64,000 bases of DNA, taken from assembly GCA_964403285.1 (NCBI GenBank), contig CAYOFG010000007.1, positions 1 through 64,000 on the forward strand. Reading direction: 5' to 3'. How positions within the stretch are numbered: position 1 is the first letter of the stretch; the number at the start of each line of letters is the position of its first letter. The position numbers and the translations under genes were made by a program. Below the pieces are notes generated by a model. The model searched no databases, had not been told where the DNA came from, and was given only the letters and a program-made list of their open reading frames with translations. This DNA comes from WVXT01 sp964403285 (GTDB lineage: Bacteria; UBA6262; WVXT01). Shown piece by piece: positions 17,844-26,488 of the stretch.

Positions 17844-18368
17844 TCATTTACTTTCCTTTAATTTTTTGATTTTTCTCAGTATCTCTCTACAAAATGCTGG
17901 TAAATCGTAAGGTTTGCGAGAAGTAACGAGATTGCCATCCACAACAACTTCTTTATCGATAAACTTTCCGCCAGCATTTACCAGGTCATCCTTTATAGCA
18001 AGAAACCCAGTTACCTTCTTACCTTTCACTATCCCCGCTGATACCAGAACCCAGCCTCCATGACAGATAGCAGCAACAATCTTATTTTTTTCGTACATTT
18101 CCCTTACAAATTTATTTACTTCTTTGTATCTTCTCAAAATATCAGGAGCATATCCTCCGGGGATAACTACTCCGGAAAAATCAGCCACCCTTGCCTTTTC
18201 TATAGGGAGTTCTTCTACTGCGGGGTAGCCTTCCTTACTATTATACTCCTTCCTTCTCCCTGTTCCTACAAGCAGAGTCTCTATCCCTTCTTCCCGTAGA
18301 CGCAAATAGGGATACCAGACTTCTAAAACCTGATAATTATCTTCCACAAGAACTGCTACTTTAGCCAT
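17844..18368 (-). CDS. DJ-1/PfpI-family protein
   Basis: This 174-residue cytosolic protein has the DJ-1/PfpI fold. The nucleophile Cys is in AAICHGGWVL, and the conserved glycine-rich GVVIPGGYAPD precedes it. The C-terminal LVTSRKPYDLPAF resembles the PfpI branch. Family members are glyoxalases, deglycases or stress proteases, and the exact role is unclear. The start has a CAGGAGG ribosome site. It lies across a scaffold gap from a VIT1-type transporter. Confidence 0.88.
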   Translation of the reverse strand: MAKVAVLVEDNYQVLEVWYPYLRLREEGIETLLVGTGRRKEYNSKEGYPAVEELPIEKARVADFSGVVIPGGYAPDILRRYKEVNKFVREMYEKNKIVAAICHGGWVLVSAGIVKGKKVTGFLAIKDDLVNAGGKFIDKEVVVDGNLVTSRKPYDLPAFCREILRKIKKLKESK

Positions 18369-18383
18369 TTTCGCCTCCTGTTT

Positions 18384-18483
18384 NNNNNNNNNNNNNNNNN
18401 NNNNNNNNNNNNNNNNNNNNNNNNNNNNNNNNNNNNNNNNNNNNNNNNNNNNNNNNNNNNNNNNNNNNNNNNNNNNNNNNNNN
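18384..18483. other. Scaffold gap of unknown true length (100 N)
   Basis: The flanks are not duplicated. The gap contains the last few codons and stop of the VIT1-like transporter gene; the PfpI gene starts just before it. Confidence 0.9.
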
Positions 18484-19225
18484 AGTGGAAATATCCGGCA
18501 GCAATCCTTCCCAGGAGAAAACCTGCACCACAGGATATAGCACCTATCAACAATGTCTCCAATCCGCTCACCAGCCAGTTAATTTTTGTAACTTTGGTTT
18601 TAATTACACCCAAAATAAAAAGAAACCCCAAAACTGCCACTGCAGAAATAACCAACGCCTTACTTACATTGACAAAGAGGAAAAATGGAAAAATCCCAGG
18701 AAATGCGCCCAGAAGAAACGAACCCGCAGAGATAAGTCCTATTTCAAAAGGGTTATCAATCAATCCCGGGCTTATGCCAATTTCTTCCTGAACCATAAAT
18801 TCAAGCCATCTGTGTTTATCTGCAGTAATCCGTTTTACAGCGATTTCCTGTTCTTCTTTAGTAAAGCCCATATCACTGAAAATATCTCTTATCTCCTGAG
18901 TTTCCTTTTTCGGGTCCTCTTCTATCTCTCTTCTTTCTCGCTTAATCTGATTCTCAAAGAAATGTTTCTGAGCTTTTGTGGATATATAAGAGCCAAAAAA
19001 TATTGCCAGTGTGCCGGCTACTATCTCCACTAAACCTGCCAAAATTACCCTGTTCCTTATTACCAGAGAAACTGAAATCCCGGCAATAAAGGAGACTGTG
19101 GTAACAAGGCCTGTATCAATGGCATAGACTATATCCCTTATAATCCTTCCTTTTGTTGTATGCCACTCCTCTCCGTGCCAGGCCTTAAGCCTTTTTTCCA
19201 AAGGACTTCTAATTAGCTCTGCCAA
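18484..19225 (-). CDS. VIT1/CCC1-family iron/manganese transporter (3' end in gap)
   Basis: The 247 visible residues match the vacuolar iron transporter family. The first hydrophobic block starts at DIVYAIDTGLVTTVSFIAG. The cytoplasmic helical metal-binding region (about 80-135, with many Glu) includes REIEEDPKKETQEIRDIF. Later membrane segments are FEIGLISAGSFLLGAFPG and ISCGAGFLLGRIAAGYF. Only the extreme C-terminus is missing. It probably exports or detoxifies Fe(II) or Mn(II), consistent with neighbouring ferritin-like and Fe-S assembly genes. Confidence 0.87.
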
Positions 19226-19249
19226 GATCTTTTACTCCTTATCCTCTCT

Positions 19250-19471
19250 TTATAAAGCGATGACCTCTTTTACCTCGGGCACTTCCTGTTTTAATACCTT
19301 CTCTATGCCTGCTTTCAGGGTCATCTGGCTCAGCGGACATCCGCGACAGGCACCAGTCAATCTTACCTTAACTACCCCGTCAGAAGTGACCTCTATTAGT
19401 TCTACATCTCCGCCATCTGCCTGAAGCGATGGCCTTACCTTATTTAAAGCAGCTTCTACTCTTTCTCTCAT
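19250..19471 (-). CDS. NifU C-terminal domain (Nfu-type) Fe-S scaffold
   Basis: This 73-residue protein is a single Nfu domain. It has VRPSLQADGGDVELIEV and the cluster-binding C-x2-C in TGACRGCPLSQMTLKAGIE. It delivers or assembles 4Fe-4S clusters. It is the first gene downstream of a good sigma-70-like promoter at 19520-19548 and is likely transcribed with the VIT1-like gene 24 bases further on. Confidence 0.92.
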   Translation of the reverse strand: MRERVEAALNKVRPSLQADGGDVELIEVTSDGVVKVRLTGACRGCPLSQMTLKAGIEKVLKQEVPEVKEVIAL

Positions 19472-19519
19472 AGCATCCTCCTTGTTTTTTCCTTCATTAA
19501 TTGTTATTAAGTGCCATCC

Positions 19520-19548
19520 ATTTTATACCGCTTATCCATAACTGTCAA
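19520..19548 (-). promoter_or_regulatory. Probable sigma-70-type promoter for the nfu operon
   Basis: On the minus strand TTGACA (19543-19548) is followed after 17 bases by TAAAAT (19520-19525); TATAAA overlaps it two bases earlier. It lies about 50 bases before the nfu ATG. The rest of the 289-base spacer 19472-19760 holds no gene that I can see. Confidence 0.6.
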
Positions 19549-19760
19549 GAATTTTATATGGCACGTATATTTTCTTTTAGCGCGTTTTGTCCTTTTTATC
19601 ATTATCGGAATCTTTCATTAATCCCTTTGTAATTCTCGGTTTCTTGGTTGGCGTAACAATTTGTTATCTTCGTTAGCCTCGTTCTAAAAAAGTTTAATTT
19701 GTCTATCGGCTTTAATTTCATAATAATCACTCCCTTGCTTACTATTGCTGAAATCCACTT

Positions 19761-20405
19761 CTAATAAACTATTCTTTTCAACTCTAAAATATCATCTATT
19801 ATATAGTCGGGTTCTGCTTTTAAGATGTCTTCTTTCTTTCCTATACCATAAGTCACAGCGCAGGTTAAAATCCCGGCATTTTTACCTGTCAGCATATCTA
19901 AAGCCATATCTCCAATTATCATGCTCTTCTGCCTATTGTTCATAAAATAGTTGAGCGCTTTATCCAGAGGGCAGGCTGAAGGTTTTAAGCAAGTTTTATC
20001 ATCTCCGCCGATTATATCCTTAAAATACTTAATAATTCTTAGCTTACGCAGAGCGATTTCAGACATTCTCCTGGTGCGGTTTGTCACCACAATAAGAATT
20101 TTCTCTTTGAAGTATTCCAAAATTTCCTCCACATGGGGATGGAGTACAGTTTCATCAAGGGAATGCTCAGCGAAATAATCCTCAAATGTAGCGAGTGCTT
20201 TCTCCCACAAATGCTCGTTATCAGGATATAGAGATTTGCTCAATAACTCTCTCACTCCGTGACCTGTATGGGAAATTATCTCCTCAAAAGACTTTTCTTT
20301 GAGATTTAAACTTCTCAAGGTAAGATTAACAGCAGTGACTATATTTCTCCTGGAATCAATTAATGTCCCGTCAAGATCAAAAATAAGCAAATCTACGTTT
20401 ATCAT
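19761..20405 (-). CDS. HAD-family phosphatase, paralogue of 8522-9166
   Basis: This 214-residue Gph-like HAD phosphatase has FDLDGTLIDS (9-18), VVTNRTRRMS, LKPSACPLDKAL and IIGDMALDMLTGKNAG. Its length and motif order match the protein at 8522-9166, with which it shares GGDD, the CxKPSxCPLD block and the TYGIGKKEDILKA-type ending. The ATG overlaps the MsrAB stop by four bases. Two copies about 10 kb apart suggest duplication; the substrate is unknown. Confidence 0.85.
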   Translation of the reverse strand: MINVDLLIFDLDGTLIDSRRNIVTAVNLTLRSLNLKEKSFEEIISHTGHGVRELLSKSLYPDNEHLWEKALATFEDYFAEHSLDETVLHPHVEEILEYFKEKILIVVTNRTRRMSEIALRKLRIIKYFKDIIGGDDKTCLKPSACPLDKALNYFMNNRQKSMIIGDMALDMLTGKNAGILTCAVTYGIGKKEDILKAEPDYIIDDILELKRIVY

Positions 20406-21478
20406 CTCGTTTTTTTCTCATATTTTTCAAAAAGTTCTTTATATTCTCCGTATCCTTCTTTGTCCAGGTCTTCTTTGGGGATAAAGCGAAGAGCGGCTGA
20501 GTTTATGCAGTACCTTAATCCTGTAGGTTCAGGGCCGTCGTTAAATAAATGACCAAGATGGGAATCGCCGTGCCTACTTCTAACCTCTGTCCTTTTCATA
20601 GATAAGCTGTTGTCCTCTTTTTCTTTTATGTTTCCTGGCTCAAGTGGCTTTGTAAAACTTGGCCAGCCGGTGCCAGACTCAAATTTATCGAGTGAACTAA
20701 AGAGCGGTTCCCCCGACACTATATCAACGTAAATGCCCTCTCTTTTATTGTCCCAGTACTCATTCTTAAACGATGGTTCTGTGCCACATTGTTGGGTAAC
20801 CTTATACTGTAAAGGTGTAAGATTTTTCTTAATCTCTGCCTCTGGCGGCTTTTGGTACTTTTGGGAATTGTTAGGCATTTCATTGCTCCATTTTTCCTCA
20901 ATAAATTCGGCTCTGCCGGAACTCTTTTTATAAGTATTATATTTAATCGGGCATTTTTTATAATAATCCTGGTGATAATCTTCTGCCTCATAAAATGTAG
21001 AAGCTTTTAGAATCTCGGTAACAACAGGCTGTTCAAACTTTCCTGATTTTTCAATATCCTTTTTTGACTCTTCCGCCAGGCGTCTTTGTTCATCGCTGTG
21101 GTAAAAAATAGCGCTCTTATATTGTGAGCCCTTATCAGCGAATTGCCCGCTCGCGTCGGTTGGGTCTATCTGTCTCCAAAATACATCCAGAAGCTCTTTA
21201 TAAGTTATTTTCGATGGATCATAAGTAACTTGAACTGCTTCCCTATGTCCGGTCCTGCCAGAGGACACTTCTTCGTATATAGGATTTTCTTTATCACCTC
21301 CTGTGTAGCCGGAAATAACTTCAGTTACTCCTTGTAACGCTTCGAAAGGCGGCTCCATACACCAGAAGCACCCGCCGGCGAATGTGGCTTTTTCTAATTT
21401 TTCTTCCGCGTATAATGTATTATATGACATAGTCAATACCCCCAACATTATTAAAAAACTAATTGCAACCTGCTTCAT
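20402..21478 (-). CDS. msrAB: Exported bifunctional methionine sulfoxide reductase MsrA-MsrB
   Basis: This 358-residue protein has an N-terminal signal peptide (about 1-24, ending TLYA). The MsrA domain (about 28-185) has catalytic Cys37 in GGCFWC. The MsrB domain (about 213-345) has GTGWPSF, the histidines in HGDSHLGHLF and the catalytic Cys in LRYCINS. The zinc-binding CxxC pairs of many MsrB proteins are not seen, as in the zinc-free class. It repairs oxidised Met in the envelope. The start overlaps the nrnA stop by four bases. Confidence 0.93.
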   Translation of the reverse strand: MKQVAISFLIMLGVLTMSYNTLYAEEKLEKATFAGGCFWCMEPPFEALQGVTEVISGYTGGDKENPIYEEVSSGRTGHREAVQVTYDPSKITYKELLDVFWRQIDPTDASGQFADKGSQYKSAIFYHSDEQRRLAEESKKDIEKSGKFEQPVVTEILKASTFYEAEDYHQDYYKKCPIKYNTYKKSSGRAEFIEEKWSNEMPNNSQKYQKPPEAEIKKNLTPLQYKVTQQCGTEPSFKNEYWDNKREGIYVDIVSGEPLFSSLDKFESGTGWPSFTKPLEPGNIKEKEDNSLSMKRTEVRSRHGDSHLGHLFNDGPEPTGLRYCINSAALRFIPKEDLDKEGYGEYKELFEKYEKKTR

Positions 21479-22434
21479 TTCAACAACTCCTTCGCTGCTC
21501 CTATAAGTTCTTTTATCGTTCCTTTCTTATTGGCTATATAGCATCCCGCAGAATCAAAGTGGCCTCCGCCGCCGTATTTATACGCCAGAGAGGCGACGTT
21601 TATCCCGTCTTTTGACCTTAAACTGACTCGCAAAACTCTAGCGTTTTTTTCTCTAAATAGAATGGCGATTTTAACTGTCTGAATAGCGAGAATATCATTG
21701 GCTACAGCGTCTACGTCTTCATCCTTACCTTTTATTTTAGAAAAATCCTTCCTTAATATTATAGACCAGGCTATTTTACCTTTTTTTAGGAATCTGAGTT
21801 TGGACATACATATACCGGAAAGCACGGCTATTTCTTTTGTCTTAGACCAATATACCAACTCTGAAAGTTCATAGTAATCTACTCCTGTCCTGAGTAATTC
21901 ATCACATATGCGGAAAGTAAACGGCCTGACCGTAGGTAACCTAAAGGAATTTGTCTCCACAACAATAGATGTCAATATATTCTGTGCTATCTCTTTTGTA
22001 ATATTAACTTTCAGTTGTTTAAACAGTTTATAAACCAATTCCCCTGCAGCCGCAGCTTTTGTATCTATGATAAAAAGGTTGCCGAATGGTTTTCTATACT
22101 CGTGATGGTCTATTTCCAATATATATTTAGATTTTCTTATCGCGTTAAACGGTCTTCCTATCATTTCCTTAGTATTACAATCTACGGTTATTACCATGTC
22201 GGCTGTTTTTTTCATTCTTTTCTTTATTTTATCCGCGCCAGGAAGCTGTCTGTATCTTTTAGGAACAGCATCTTGCAAAATCATATATACACGCTTACCG
22301 AGGCTGCCCAAGCCTAAACCTAATGCCAGAAGCGAGCCAATGCAATCACCGTCAGGGTTTATGTGCCCGGCGATGGCAATATCCTTTGACTCAACAATCT
22401 TTTGTTTAGCTTCTATAAGGTTTCTCGTTTTCAT
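21475..22434 (-). CDS. nrnA: DHH/DHHA1 phosphoesterase, NrnA-like
   Basis: This roughly 319-residue manganese-dependent phosphoesterase removes nucleotides from very short RNA and may act on pAp. The DHH domain has GHINPDGDCIGS, ITVDCN and EIDHHEY. The DHHA1 domain ends with the RNA-binding GGGGHFDSAG. I place the start at the ATG 22432-22434, which has AAAGGAG before it. An in-frame extension upstream runs through a short inverted repeat and is unlikely to be coding. Confidence 0.9.
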   Translation of the reverse strand: MKTRNLIEAKQKIVESKDIAIAGHINPDGDCIGSLLALGLGLGSLGKRVYMILQDAVPKRYRQLPGADKIKKRMKKTADMVITVDCNTKEMIGRPFNAIRKSKYILEIDHHEYRKPFGNLFIIDTKAAAAGELVYKLFKQLKVNITKEIAQNILTSIVVETNSFRLPTVRPFTFRICDELLRTGVDYYELSELVYWSKTKEIAVLSGICMSKLRFLKKGKIAWSIILRKDFSKIKGKDEDVDAVANDILAIQTVKIAILFREKNARVLRVSLRSKDGINVASLAYKYGGGGHFDSAGCYIANKKGTIKELIGAAKELLK

Positions 22435-22449
22435 CCTGCTCCTTTTAAC

Positions 22450-22528
22450 ATCCCGCCGCTTTCGGCGTAGGTCACAATATGAAAGTTCCTTTTGCTGTGG
22501 GTCTGACGCCCCCAAAAATGGGCGGGAT
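22450..22528. repeat. Short inverted repeat upstream of nrnA
   Basis: ATCCCGCC at 22450-22457 is matched by GGCGGGAT at 22521-22528. The interior has a small GCCGCTTTCGGC hairpin. It may be a solitary palindromic element or a leader structure; no second copy is seen in the window. Confidence 0.4.
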
Positions 22529-22620
22529 TCATATCAGCCAAAATAAGGAATAGGGAGCCCAGCAATAAGGCTGGCTAAGTTTCCTGCTAAAATTAAATTC
22601 ACTTTTATGCTTCCTCGGTA

Positions 22621-23406
22621 TCAAAATTTATTAAATAGAGAAAACTTGCCACTACCAGTGAGTACAAGCGCTATACAAGTCATCAAAATAAGAAATTGAT
22701 ATTCAAAACCGTCTCGCGCCACAAAAAACCCTTTTGCCCCGTGTAGCTTTGCTATTGCAACCCAGCCCTTCTTTAGAATTCCGCCTTTTCCGCGTTCATC
22801 AGCGTGGCGAAACTCACCCGAAGCGCAGTAAGTTACTACTTTAATGTCGCGGTGCGGATGGAGCGGCCAGACCGCTCCCGGAGAGAGGGTATCGTCATTA
22901 AAGACGCGCAAGACACCGAAATTGATATAGCGCGGGTCACATACTACACCTCCGCCGAAACAATAACCTATGCCAGCAATACGCGCGGTATCAGTCAACG
23001 GATGTGTTTTAAGTTGCTTTAATCCTGCTTGCGCTCCTGAGCGCATGAGCTTACGGTCTGCGCGATAGATTTGTGCTTCTTTCGCAGCATCTTCTTTGTT
23101 TCCGGGCCTTATGCCTTTACCGTATATATCTGCGGCAAAAGCGATGTAACCCTCCTCTGCCCGTTGTTCGACGCGTTTTTTCACATAATCACCGATACCG
23201 GTCCACTCATGCACAACTAAAACTCCCGGACGCCTGCCCTCAATAGAATCATCATAGGCGAGATATCCCTCAAGAATAACATCTCCGTCTTTATATTCAA
23301 TCATTTCTTTATGTATGGCTGCGTCTATAGGCTCAGACATAAACAATAGAGTTAATCCTGTTATCGTCACAATCACCCAACAAAGCATTGCTATGATTTT
23401 TTTCAT
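22621..23406 (-). pseudogene. Mosaic ORF: truncated dienelactone hydrolase + pirin fragment + DoxX tail
   Basis: The 261-residue frame is open but reads as three joined family fragments. Residues 1-30 are a signal peptide, and about 31-150 match the dienelactone hydrolase family, stopping at the nucleophile segment GYCFGGGVV. About 151-215 then match pirin (FGVLRVFNDD, PLHPHRDIKVVTY, GGILKKG), including two metal-binding His. The last 45 residues resemble the C-terminus of DoxX (HGAKGFF, FEYQFL, LTGSGKFSL). The hydrolase lacks its later Asp and His, and pirin lacks its second half. In-frame deletions between three neighbouring genes would explain it; an assembly chimera is also possible. The start is ATG 23404-23406; a GTG codon precedes it. 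Confidence 0.7.
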
Positions 23407-23408
23407 CA

Positions 23409-24260
23409 CTAAGCTCCTATTTCATCTATAATCTCTGCCATAACAAAATCATTTTCACTGAGCCCGCCGATGCCATGGGTAGTAAGTGTAATTGTTACTT
23501 TATTGTAAGCTATTGAAATATTCGGGTGATGGCCTTGCTCTTCGGCGATAACACTAACAAGGTCCACAAAGTACTTGGCTTCAACAAAATCTTTAAACTT
23601 ATGCGTCTTCTTGATTTTCTTATCTTCAATGAGTTCCCAACCCTTAATATTAGCGAGTAGTTGCTCTATACGAGTCTTTGTAAGTGGGGGTGTGCCGGCT
23701 TCGCAAGGCACGCAGTGAGAGGGTAGTTCTATCGGTACTGAAATCGCGGGATTGCGAATTACTGCTTGGAGCGCTTTTAGGGCCTCTTCATAATCCGGCG
23801 CATTGCTTGCTTCTTCCACAATCTGTACATAGCGAATGACATTATTTTTATCTATAATAACAACCGCGCGGGCTAAGAGGTGTAATTCTTTGATGAGAAG
23901 ACCGTAATTAATGCCAAAGGAGTTAGTTTTGTAATCGGAAAGGGTGATTACTTTATCAATCTTATTGGTGTCACAAAAGCGTTTTTGGGCAAACGGTAAA
24001 TCCTGGCTGATGCCAACAATAACAACATCATCTGACAAATCTCGCGCCCGCTTATTGAATTCCTTAACCTGCATATCGCAGACACGCGTATCTAAGGAAA
24101 GAAAGGAAGTAATTATCTTGATAGAATCTTTGTAGTCGCTAAGTTTAACCTCTTCAAGACCTGTGTCCACTGCATAAAATTGCGGCGCATGCATACCTTC
24201 TTTAATTTTTCTGCCTACTAAAGATAGTGGTTTTGACTTAAATGTTATTTTTTTGTCCAT
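23409..24260 (-). CDS. Fusion: thiol peroxidase (Tpx) + pterin-4a-carbinolamine dehydratase
   Basis: This 283-residue protein has two domains. Residues 1-165 are a Tpx-type peroxiredoxin, with peroxidatic Cys61 in SLDTRVCDMQ, resolving Cys96 in KRFCDTN, and SQDLPFAQ. Residues 183-283 form a complete pterin dehydratase (PCD/DCoH) domain, with CVPCEAGTPPL, the active-site His pair in EEQGHHPNIS and LTTHGIGGLSENDF. A short linker joins them. Peroxide removal is clear for the first half. The second half would dehydrate hydroxy-tetrahydropterins or act as a structural partner; why they are fused is unknown. It lies one base after the dodecin-rubredoxin gene and directly before the mosaic ORF. Confidence 0.9.
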   Translation of the reverse strand: MDKKITFKSKPLSLVGRKIKEGMHAPQFYAVDTGLEEVKLSDYKDSIKIITSFLSLDTRVCDMQVKEFNKRARDLSDDVVIVGISQDLPFAQKRFCDTNKIDKVITLSDYKTNSFGINYGLLIKELHLLARAVVIIDKNNVIRYVQIVEEASNAPDYEEALKALQAVIRNPAISVPIELPSHCVPCEAGTPPLTKTRIEQLLANIKGWELIEDKKIKKTHKFKDFVEAKYFVDLVSVIAEEQGHHPNISIAYNKVTITLTTHGIGGLSENDFVMAEIIDEIGA

Positions 24261-24261
24261 A

Positions 24262-24684
24262 TTACTCCTCTCTTATTTCCTCAAACTGGTCTTTATTAAC
24301 GCCGCATTCGGGGCATATCCAGTCATGCGGCAAATCCTCAAAAGGCGTTCCCGGTTTTATTCCATTATCGGGATCTCCTTTTTGGGGGTCATAGATATAG
24401 CCGCACACCTTGCATCGATATTTCTCCGAAACCTTCACCTTTTTACCTTCCTCTGCGGAAGCTTTTTCTTTTTGCCTACTTTCTACCGTAAAACCGAGTT
24501 TCAATCCTACCTGCCAATATGCTACCCCATTGTTTTCTATCTGGCCCCTTATCTGGGTAATCTCAAACCATCGGGAATTGCGAAGCGATTGGGATGCCCT
24601 GAAAAGCGCGTTTTTGACCGCTTCCTCAATAGTAGTTTTGGAAGAACCGACCAATTCAATTACTTTATAAGTGTGCTCGCTCAT
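24262..24684 (-). CDS. Fusion: dodecin + rubredoxin
   Basis: This 140-residue protein joins two small redox-related domains. Residues 1-69 are dodecin (YKVIELVGSS, RNSRWFEI with the flavin-stacking Trp39, and the conserved GxIENNGVAYWQV-like strand). A charged linker follows, then a full rubredoxin (88-140) with C91-x2-C94 and C124-x2-C127 and the GIKPGTPFEDLPHDW core. Dodecins form flavin-storing dodecamers, so a particle with twelve rubredoxins outside is implied (inference). It is followed by the Tpx fusion gene. Confidence 0.93.
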   Translation of the reverse strand: MSEHTYKVIELVGSSKTTIEEAVKNALFRASQSLRNSRWFEITQIRGQIENNGVAYWQVGLKLGFTVESRQKEKASAEEGKKVKVSEKYRCKVCGYIYDPQKGDPDNGIKPGTPFEDLPHDWICPECGVNKDQFEEIREE

Positions 24685-24742
24685 ATAAACCCCCTTTTAT
24701 TCCTTTTTACTGTATTTTTAAACTGAAGACTTTGAATATATT

Positions 24743-25438
24743 TCAATCAACAAACGGTCCACGTTGTTTTATTGGTTCATTATGCGGGTTCCCTGCTATA
24801 AATACAAATCTTGAGTTGGTTTTTGTTTTTATGGTAATATTTTTATCTATTAGCAATGCCTCACCTTGGTTTAGGTCATTCAGTTCTCCTTCCAGAACAT
24901 AAATAAATCCTCTCCATCCTTTGGGCAATTTTATGTCGTATGTTTTTTTGTTTTCAATATTTATGTCCTGATATAAAACAGGAGTCATCAATTCTACAGG
25001 AGAGTTCTCTCCCACTATTATTCTGATAATAAGCCCGTCTTTTTTTCTCTCTGGCAGATTATCAACTTGTTGGTAGGTAGGGTTAATTTTCTTAAGCTTT
25101 TTGGGAAGATTGACCCATAATTGCAAGCCATGACTAATGTTGTTTTTGCCGGGCATCTCTGAATGTACTATTCCTGAACCTGCTGTGAATCTTTGGACTC
25201 CACCTACAGAGACTTCTATGTCATTTCCTAAATTGTCCTTATGCCTAAAAGTTCCTTCTAACATATAAGTTACAGCTTCAAAACCCCTATGCTCATGGTC
25301 GGGGAAACCCGCATCCCTATCTACGAAAAATTCATCTAACAATACAAAGGGGTCGTAGTTTTGCAAATACTGGGTTGGAAACAACCTTTTAACTCTTGCT
25401 CCTGCGCCTTCAGCTGTTTCCACTGCTTTTATTTTCAT
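24743..25438 (-). CDS. Pirin-family protein
   Basis: This 231-residue bicupin has the pirin metal site: HEHRGFEAVTYMLEGTFRH and the later His and Glu in GSGIVHSEMP. The N-terminal segment FPTQYLQNYDPFVLLDEF and C-terminal cupin are present. Some pirins are quercetinases, others redox sensors; the function here is open. The start is ATG 25436-25438 with a GGGAGGG ribosome site; upstream in-frame codons lack one. The mosaic ORF at 22621 contains a fragment of another pirin. Confidence 0.9.
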   Translation of the reverse strand: MKIKAVETAEGAGARVKRLFPTQYLQNYDPFVLLDEFFVDRDAGFPDHEHRGFEAVTYMLEGTFRHKDNLGNDIEVSVGGVQRFTAGSGIVHSEMPGKNNISHGLQLWVNLPKKLKKINPTYQQVDNLPERKKDGLIIRIIVGENSPVELMTPVLYQDINIENKKTYDIKLPKGWRGFIYVLEGELNDLNQGEALLIDKNITIKTKTNSRFVFIAGNPHNEPIKQRGPFVD

Positions 25439-25586
25439 AGCACCCTCCCAATGAAGACATAATGTCAAGTACTGACATTTGCCCCATTTAAAATTTAATC
25501 CTTCGACCATCCTCCAATTCGTGCACTTACTATTACTCCTATTTTACTTCTTTCTTGTGCACTATGCCTTCATTATAATTCCTTTT

Positions 25587-26438
25587 TTATACGGCATTAG
25601 CCAATATCTTTTCTATATTCAAATTAACATCTATTGCTTCTTTTTTGGAAGCTGATAGTTTTTCTTCAAAAGTCGCGGCCTCTTTCTTGTAAAACACGCC
25701 GAGTGCTATGGCTGCGTCTTTATTGTAATCCCATTCTCTTATCTTATTTAAGGCCTGCGCATAATCCTTAAGGTTGTGGTCCTTCAACTCATATACGCGT
25801 TTATCATAGTAGTCATACATATTGTAGTATGTCACGCAAGTCTGTAGCACATCAACCAGAGAGAATCCTTTATGTAAAATCGCCTCCTTAAAGATTTTCT
25901 TCAAAAGCTCAATACCGTGAGAAGTGCCTCGTGCTAAAAAAGTTGCCCCGCTGGCAAGCATAATTTCGAGGGGATTAAGAGGAGGTTCAGCCGTCCCTTT
26001 GGGAGTGGAACGGCTCTTCAATCCCAGGGGAGATGTTGGGGCGTACTGGCCTGTAGTTAAACCATAGACACGGTTATCATGAATAATCATGGTAATGTCG
26101 ATGTTGCGTTTGGCAGCAAAAATGAGATGTTCGATTCCCTCTCCATAGGCATCACCGTCGCCGGCAAAGGTTATAACCTTAAGGTTCGGATTTGCGAGTT
26201 TTATCCCTTCGGCCACGGGTGTTGCCCTTCCATGGATTGAGTAAAAGCTATTCATGTTTATGTAATCAACTATCTTGGCGTGGCAACCGATTCCGGAAAC
26301 GAGCACCACGTTCTCTAAGGGGGCACCTTCATCCTGTATGTTTTTTAAAACTGCCTTTATGGAATTTAAAATAGCAAAATTCCCACACCCTGGGCACCAG
26401 GTATTCTTTGCATATGTTCCTAAGTCTTGAGTCGCCAT
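25587..26438 (-). CDS. 2-oxoacid:ferredoxin oxidoreductase beta subunit
   Basis: This 283-residue subunit binds thiamine diphosphate in an oxygen-sensitive 2-oxoacid oxidoreductase (KorB/VorA-like). Motifs are WCPGCGNFA, GIGCHAKI, HGRATPVAEG, and the ThDP site GDGDAYGEG with DNRVYGLTTGQ 30 residues later. The start is ATG 26436-26438 behind AGGGGGGTGA; the longer frame would read through the palindrome at 26450-26488. The alpha subunit lies just upstream. The substrate (2-oxoglutarate, branched-chain or other) cannot be set from sequence. Confidence 0.92.
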   Translation of the reverse strand: MATQDLGTYAKNTWCPGCGNFAILNSIKAVLKNIQDEGAPLENVVLVSGIGCHAKIVDYINMNSFYSIHGRATPVAEGIKLANPNLKVITFAGDGDAYGEGIEHLIFAAKRNIDITMIIHDNRVYGLTTGQYAPTSPLGLKSRSTPKGTAEPPLNPLEIMLASGATFLARGTSHGIELLKKIFKEAILHKGFSLVDVLQTCVTYYNMYDYYDKRVYELKDHNLKDYAQALNKIREWDYNKDAAIALGVFYKKEAATFEEKLSASKKEAIDVNLNIEKILANAV

Positions 26439-26449
26439 GCTATCACCCC

Positions 26450-26488
26450 CCTGCCTGCGGGCAGGCCCCATTCAACGGGGCAGGCAGG
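26450..26488. repeat. Palindromic element across the end of the alpha-subunit gene
   Basis: CCTGCCTGC (26450-26458) is the reverse complement of GCAGGCAGG (26480-26488), with a further CCCC/GGGG pairing inside. The last codons and stop of the oxidoreductase alpha gene lie within it and encode the terminal ACLPR. It may have replaced the original 3' end. Without a T-tract it is not a usual terminator. Confidence 0.6.

Noticed and set aside
26439..26471. N-terminal extension of the oxidoreductase beta subunit
   Set aside because: It translates the palindromic repeat; the AGGGGGG site marks the later ATG.
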